Shown here: positions 48,992 through 51,756 of the stretch, piece after piece
Layout of the letters: each line of letters opens with the position of its first letter
How positions within the stretch are numbered: position 1 is the stretch's first letter
NCBI GenBank assembly: GCA_020696365.1
Contig: JAEHCM010000009.1
Location: 1 to 51,756 of the forward strand
Origin: Thermoplasmata archaeon
GTDB lineage: Archaea; Thermoplasmatota; Thermoplasmata; UBA10834
Reading direction: 5' to 3'
Length of the DNA stretch: 51,756 bases
Notes under the pieces: model-generated
The model's input: the letters and a program-made list of their open reading frames with translations, nothing else
The model's database searches: none
Told to the model about the DNA's origin: nothing
Translations under genes and position numbers: made by a program

Positions 48992-50119
48992 CTAGCCCGA
49001 CACATCATCAGTGGCCTTGAGCAGCAGCTCCATGAGGTCGACCACATTCATGCCAGGCACGGACCTCAGCTGGGTCTCGCAGAACGGGCAGCATGTGACG
49101 AGTGTGGTCGCGCCGGTCGACTTCGCTTCGTCTATCTTCTTCTGAGCGAGCTCCCTCGACAGTTTCGGGAAGGCCGACTGCAGTCCCGCGCCTGCGCCGC
49201 AGCATCTCGCCTCGTACCCTGAGTTGGGCATCTCCACGTAGTCGGCGACGGCTCCCATGATCTCTCGTGGCTCCTCGAAGACCCCGCCCAGCCGCCCGAG
49301 ATGGCACGGGTCGTGATAGGTCATCTTCTCCGTGCTCCTCCTGACCTTGAGGTCACCTTTGCCGACGAGGTCCGATATCTCCTGCGCGATATGGACGACT
49401 TCAATATCCTCTCCGAGCTTCTCGGCCGACTTCTTAAGGGTGGTGTAGCAGCCCGGGCAGGCAGTGACGATCTTCTTGATGCCAAGCGTCTTGAATTTGT
49501 CGAAGTTGTCTCGCTCGAGCTTCTCGAAGGCTTCAGCCTGTCCAACTCTATGCAACGTGGAACCGCAGCAGGGTTCGTCCTGCCCCATCACCGCGAACTC
49601 GGTCCCAGCCCGCTTCAGAAGCTTGGCGCTTGCCGCGAGCGACGCCATGAGCGGTTTCATCACAGCGGATGTGCAGCCCGCGAAGAACAGCACATCCTGT
49701 TTTCCAGGGGCGGCCTTCGGTATGTCCAGCCCCTTCTTCCACTTGTTGCGTGCGCTCCTCGGCTGGAACCACGGATTGCCGTAGTTCTTGATGCTCGCGA
49801 GTAGCGACGCGTGTTCCTTCAGCGGCTCGACGCCGTGCTTCAGCAGGTACTCCCTCAATGCACGTGTATGCTCGGTGTTCTTCAGCGAGCACCACCTGTC
49901 GCAGTTGCCGCAGAGAGTGCACTCGAAAGCCGCCTTCACGACCGAAGGGGTTATGTCGAACTTCCCTTCGAGGAGGCCAAGCATCGTCCTGTTCCTCCCT
50001 CTCATCGAGATCGTCTTGATTCTCAGCGTCTGATATACCGGGCATCCGCGCTCGCAGAACCCGCACGAGGTGCCGAAGCAGGTTTCGAGGTCATGCTTCA
50101 ACTCCTCGAGGTCCGTCAC
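48992..50119 (-). CDS. GlcF/HdrD-like 4Fe-4S and CCG-domain subunit
   Basis: 375 residues. Two ferredoxin-type motifs at the N-terminus (CGFCERGCPVY and CTLCGNCDRWCSLK), then two cysteine-rich CCG domains: PCCGSTLHRVG with CPGCYTTL, and DPCHLGRLGGVFEEPRE with ARCCGAGAG and CCPFCETQL. The plan is that of glycolate oxidase GlcF, lactate dehydrogenase LldE/DLD partners and heterodisulfide reductase HdrD. It overlaps the FAD subunit gene upstream by 4 bp (ATGA), so it is its electron-accepting partner. The final acceptor (quinone, ferredoxin, disulfide) is not evident. Confidence 0.9.
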   Translation of the reverse strand: MTDLEELKHDLETCFGTSCGFCERGCPVYQTLRIKTISMRGRNRTMLGLLEGKFDITPSVVKAAFECTLCGNCDRWCSLKNTEHTRALREYLLKHGVEPLKEHASLLASIKNYGNPWFQPRSARNKWKKGLDIPKAAPGKQDVLFFAGCTSAVMKPLMASLAASAKLLKRAGTEFAVMGQDEPCCGSTLHRVGQAEAFEKLERDNFDKFKTLGIKKIVTACPGCYTTLKKSAEKLGEDIEVVHIAQEISDLVGKGDLKVRRSTEKMTYHDPCHLGRLGGVFEEPREIMGAVADYVEMPNSGYEARCCGAGAGLQSAFPKLSRELAQKKIDEAKSTGATTLVTCCPFCETQLRSVPGMNVVDLMELLLKATDDVSG

Positions 50120-51561
50120 TTCCCCTCCGCCTCCCGCGGGAATTTCTTGCCTGGGTTCATTATCCCCTTCGGGTCGAACAGCTTCTTGATCTCCATCATG
50201 TACCTGAGCGAAGGACCGTGCTCGAGCTCGAGGTACGGCGCCTTCTGGTCAGAGTCGCTCATGAAAGTGCTCATGGTGCCGTCGAATTCCAGGGCGAGCT
50301 TGCTCAGCTCGTCGTGGAACATCCGGAAACGCTTCACCTCGTCGGCGCTCCTATAGTCCACGAAGACCGCGCACGAGAGCGAGAAGCCTATACTGTTAGG
50401 ATGCTCGAGGTACGCGTTCATCCCGATTATCTCGAGGTCGTGCTTCCCCGCCACCTCTATGAATTTGTGATAGAACTCCTCCAGCCGGCCTACGGGCACT
50501 CCTGGGTCCGCTGCGCCGAACTTCTTCGTTCCCTGTGAGTCCGGCCATTTCTGCTTGAACGGTTCGAACTCGAGCGTGTACTTGGATGCCCACCAGCTGT
50601 CCACGATCTCCCTCTCCTTGACCAGCTCGGCCTCGAACTCAGCGGCTATGTCGATTGCGTGATCTCTCTGTTCCTTCACGATATCCTTGTCGCCGGCGAA
50701 CGCGATCGCGAGGAGCGCCTCCGCCCAGGACGGTATATCTGGGTCCTTGCCGTGCTTGTCCTTGTAGGCATGGGTGTAAAACTTCAGTCGATGCTTGCAG
50801 TTGATGTGTGCCGCCTCGATGCACAGGCCCGCCTTCAGAATCCTGCTTAGGAAATCCACCGCGCTGCCCATTCGGTGGAACACTATCATGTCCACCATGC
50901 GTGTCTCGGGAATCGGCTCCAGTTTCAATGTCGCTTCGGTGATGACTCCGAGCGTGCCCTCGCTGCCTGCGAGCAGGTCCTTGAGCTTGTACCCGGATGA
51001 GGTGAAGTGCGCTTTGCGATGGCCGAGCTCGAGCACCTCTCCGGTGCCAGTCACGATCTCTGCGCTGAGGAGGCAGTTCAGTATCTTCCCATATCTTACG
51101 CCGAACGTGGAGTCGTTATCGCAGGCTATCGCCGCCCCGACGGTGCTGACCCACTTCGATTCAGGTTGATGCGGCAGCCAGAGGCCGTATGGGTTCACTG
51201 CGTCGTTGACCTCCTGCAGGGTAGCCCCCGCCTGAACCCTCAACGTCTGGTTTTTCGGATCCACCTCGACGATCGAGCGCATCGTTGTCGTGTCGATGTA
51301 AATGCCACCGAACAGCGGGACAGCCCCTCCCAACATCCCGGTGAGCCCGCCACCTGCCGTGACAGGGACGCCGTGCGCGTAGGCGATGTTGACGATCCTC
51401 TGGATGTCACGGGTCGTGTCCGGAAGTACGACGACCTCTGGCGGTCGTACCTCATCTGGCGTTCTCGGGCTCCAGTCGGCGCCGTAGACGTACAACTCGG
51501 CGGGATCGGTCAACACCTTCTCCTCTCCGATCGCGGAGACGAGTTCGTCTATGAATGCCAT
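50116..51561 (-). CDS. FAD-linked oxidase, GlcD/D-lactate dehydrogenase-like
   Basis: 481 residues from ATG 51561 (an in-frame TTG at 51603 lacks support). PCMH-type FAD domain: PPEVVVLPDTTRDIQRIVNIAY, VPVTAGGGLTGMLGGAVPLFGG, VQAGATLQEVNDAV, STVGAAIACDNDSTFGVRYG, LAGSEGTLGVITEATLKLEP. The C-terminal cap ends FDPKGIMNPGKKF, the closing motif of the family. Oxidises a 2-hydroxyacid such as D-lactate or glycolate and passes electrons to the Fe-S/CCG subunit encoded directly downstream. It resembles the first part of the 20781-22769 protein but is a separate, unfused version. Confidence 0.92.
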   Translation of the reverse strand: MAFIDELVSAIGEEKVLTDPAELYVYGADWSPRTPDEVRPPEVVVLPDTTRDIQRIVNIAYAHGVPVTAGGGLTGMLGGAVPLFGGIYIDTTTMRSIVEVDPKNQTLRVQAGATLQEVNDAVNPYGLWLPHQPESKWVSTVGAAIACDNDSTFGVRYGKILNCLLSAEIVTGTGEVLELGHRKAHFTSSGYKLKDLLAGSEGTLGVITEATLKLEPIPETRMVDMIVFHRMGSAVDFLSRILKAGLCIEAAHINCKHRLKFYTHAYKDKHGKDPDIPSWAEALLAIAFAGDKDIVKEQRDHAIDIAAEFEAELVKEREIVDSWWASKYTLEFEPFKQKWPDSQGTKKFGAADPGVPVGRLEEFYHKFIEVAGKHDLEIIGMNAYLEHPNSIGFSLSCAVFVDYRSADEVKRFRMFHDELSKLALEFDGTMSTFMSDSDQKAPYLELEHGPSLRYMMEIKKLFDPKGIMNPGKKFPREAEGK

Positions 51562-51709
51562 TCTATCGGAGTTAGTGCGATGTCCGTACAAAAGCTTGTC
51601 CAAGGCACAGAGTCGTGTACCGGATATCCTTGAGCGACCTTAGGGACGGAACGGGTGAGAAAGGGTTCGACCAGGGAGTTGGCGCGCTCATCGCCCTCAA
51701 CCGCGCCAC

Positions 51710-51756
51710 TCACCAGAGTCTGAAATCGACGTACCTGAGCGCGAATATCACGCCTA
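51710..51756 (-). CDS. Possible C-terminal end of an unidentified gene
   Basis: From the window edge the minus strand reads GVIFALRYVDFRLW and stops at TGA 51712-51710. The hydrophobic-to-aromatic tail looks like the end of a membrane protein, but 14 codons are too few for a call. The 148 bp between it and ATG 51561 show no other feature I can support. Confidence 0.25.
   Translation of the reverse strand, partial: GVIFALRYVDFRLW

Overview
The window reads as a GC-rich archaeal chromosome segment. The evidence is the archaeal gene set: both subunits of DNA topoisomerase VI, archaeal NAC, archaeal-type split glutamate synthase, MptA, AlaX, RNase HII, a SOSS-B-like single-stranded DNA-binding protein, an initiator tRNA-Met with an A1-U72 pair, and TATA-type promoters about 25-30 bp ahead of many starts. 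The mix (non-pyrrolysine MttB homologue, FtrB-like protein, orphan GAF histidine kinase, many small zinc-ribbon proteins) fits best with a Thermoplasmata-like euryarchaeon. That placement is inference. There are no rRNA genes, CRISPR arrays or prophage.

Layout. 1-5.5 kb: an enolase-superfamily epimerase (cut by the window edge), a DUF89 phosphatase, a tandem GNAT protein and the top6B-top6A operon. 5.7-10.8 kb: a membrane/zinc-ribbon protein, carbamate kinase, a DRG GTPase, a small basic protein and HisRS. 10.8-19.8 kb: NADP-type glutamate dehydrogenase, a hypothetical/OsmC pair, then an accessory metabolic block (LsrF-like aldolase, zinc MDR dehydrogenase, class III aminotransferase, MttB-family methyltransferase, MFS carrier). 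19.8-30.8 kb: an SSB and a large glutamate-synthase locus. 30.9-35.6 kb: a GAF histidine kinase, a glutaredoxin/FtrB redox pair, an ornithine cyclodeaminase homologue, a degenerate IS200/IS605-like element and tRNA-Asp. 35.6-40.5 kb: NAC, a TPR protein, an mptA-phosphatase-zinc finger operon, RNase HII, an SCP2 protein and initiator tRNA-Met. 40.6-48.9 kb: UDP-GlcNAc genes (nucleotidylyltransferase plus glmS), a membrane-anchored Cas4-like nuclease beside a CDIN1-like TPD nuclease, a glycerol dehydrogenase family enzyme and AlaX. 49-51.6 kb: a GlcF/GlcD-type oxidase pair.

The strongest candidate for an unusual system is the locus at 20.5-30.8 kb. An FAD/4Fe-4S hydroxyacid-dehydrogenase-like protein is translationally coupled to three glutamate-synthase genes: a diverged FMN-domain paralogue, the canonical FMN subunit, and a fused amidotransferase/GXGXG subunit. 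An NfnAB-type pair follows under its own promoter. Together they look like a multi-subunit glutamate synthase that may take electrons, and perhaps 2-oxoglutarate itself, from a hydroxyacid. The second candidate is a Cas4-like nuclease interrupted by a duplicated two-helix membrane module, encoded next to a CDIN1-like nuclease and with no CRISPR context.

Several genes appear to start at TTG, GTG or CTG codons placed by good Shine-Dalgarno sequences, while others look leaderless, so N-termini were set case by case. All functional calls are from reading the sequence; no searches were run.
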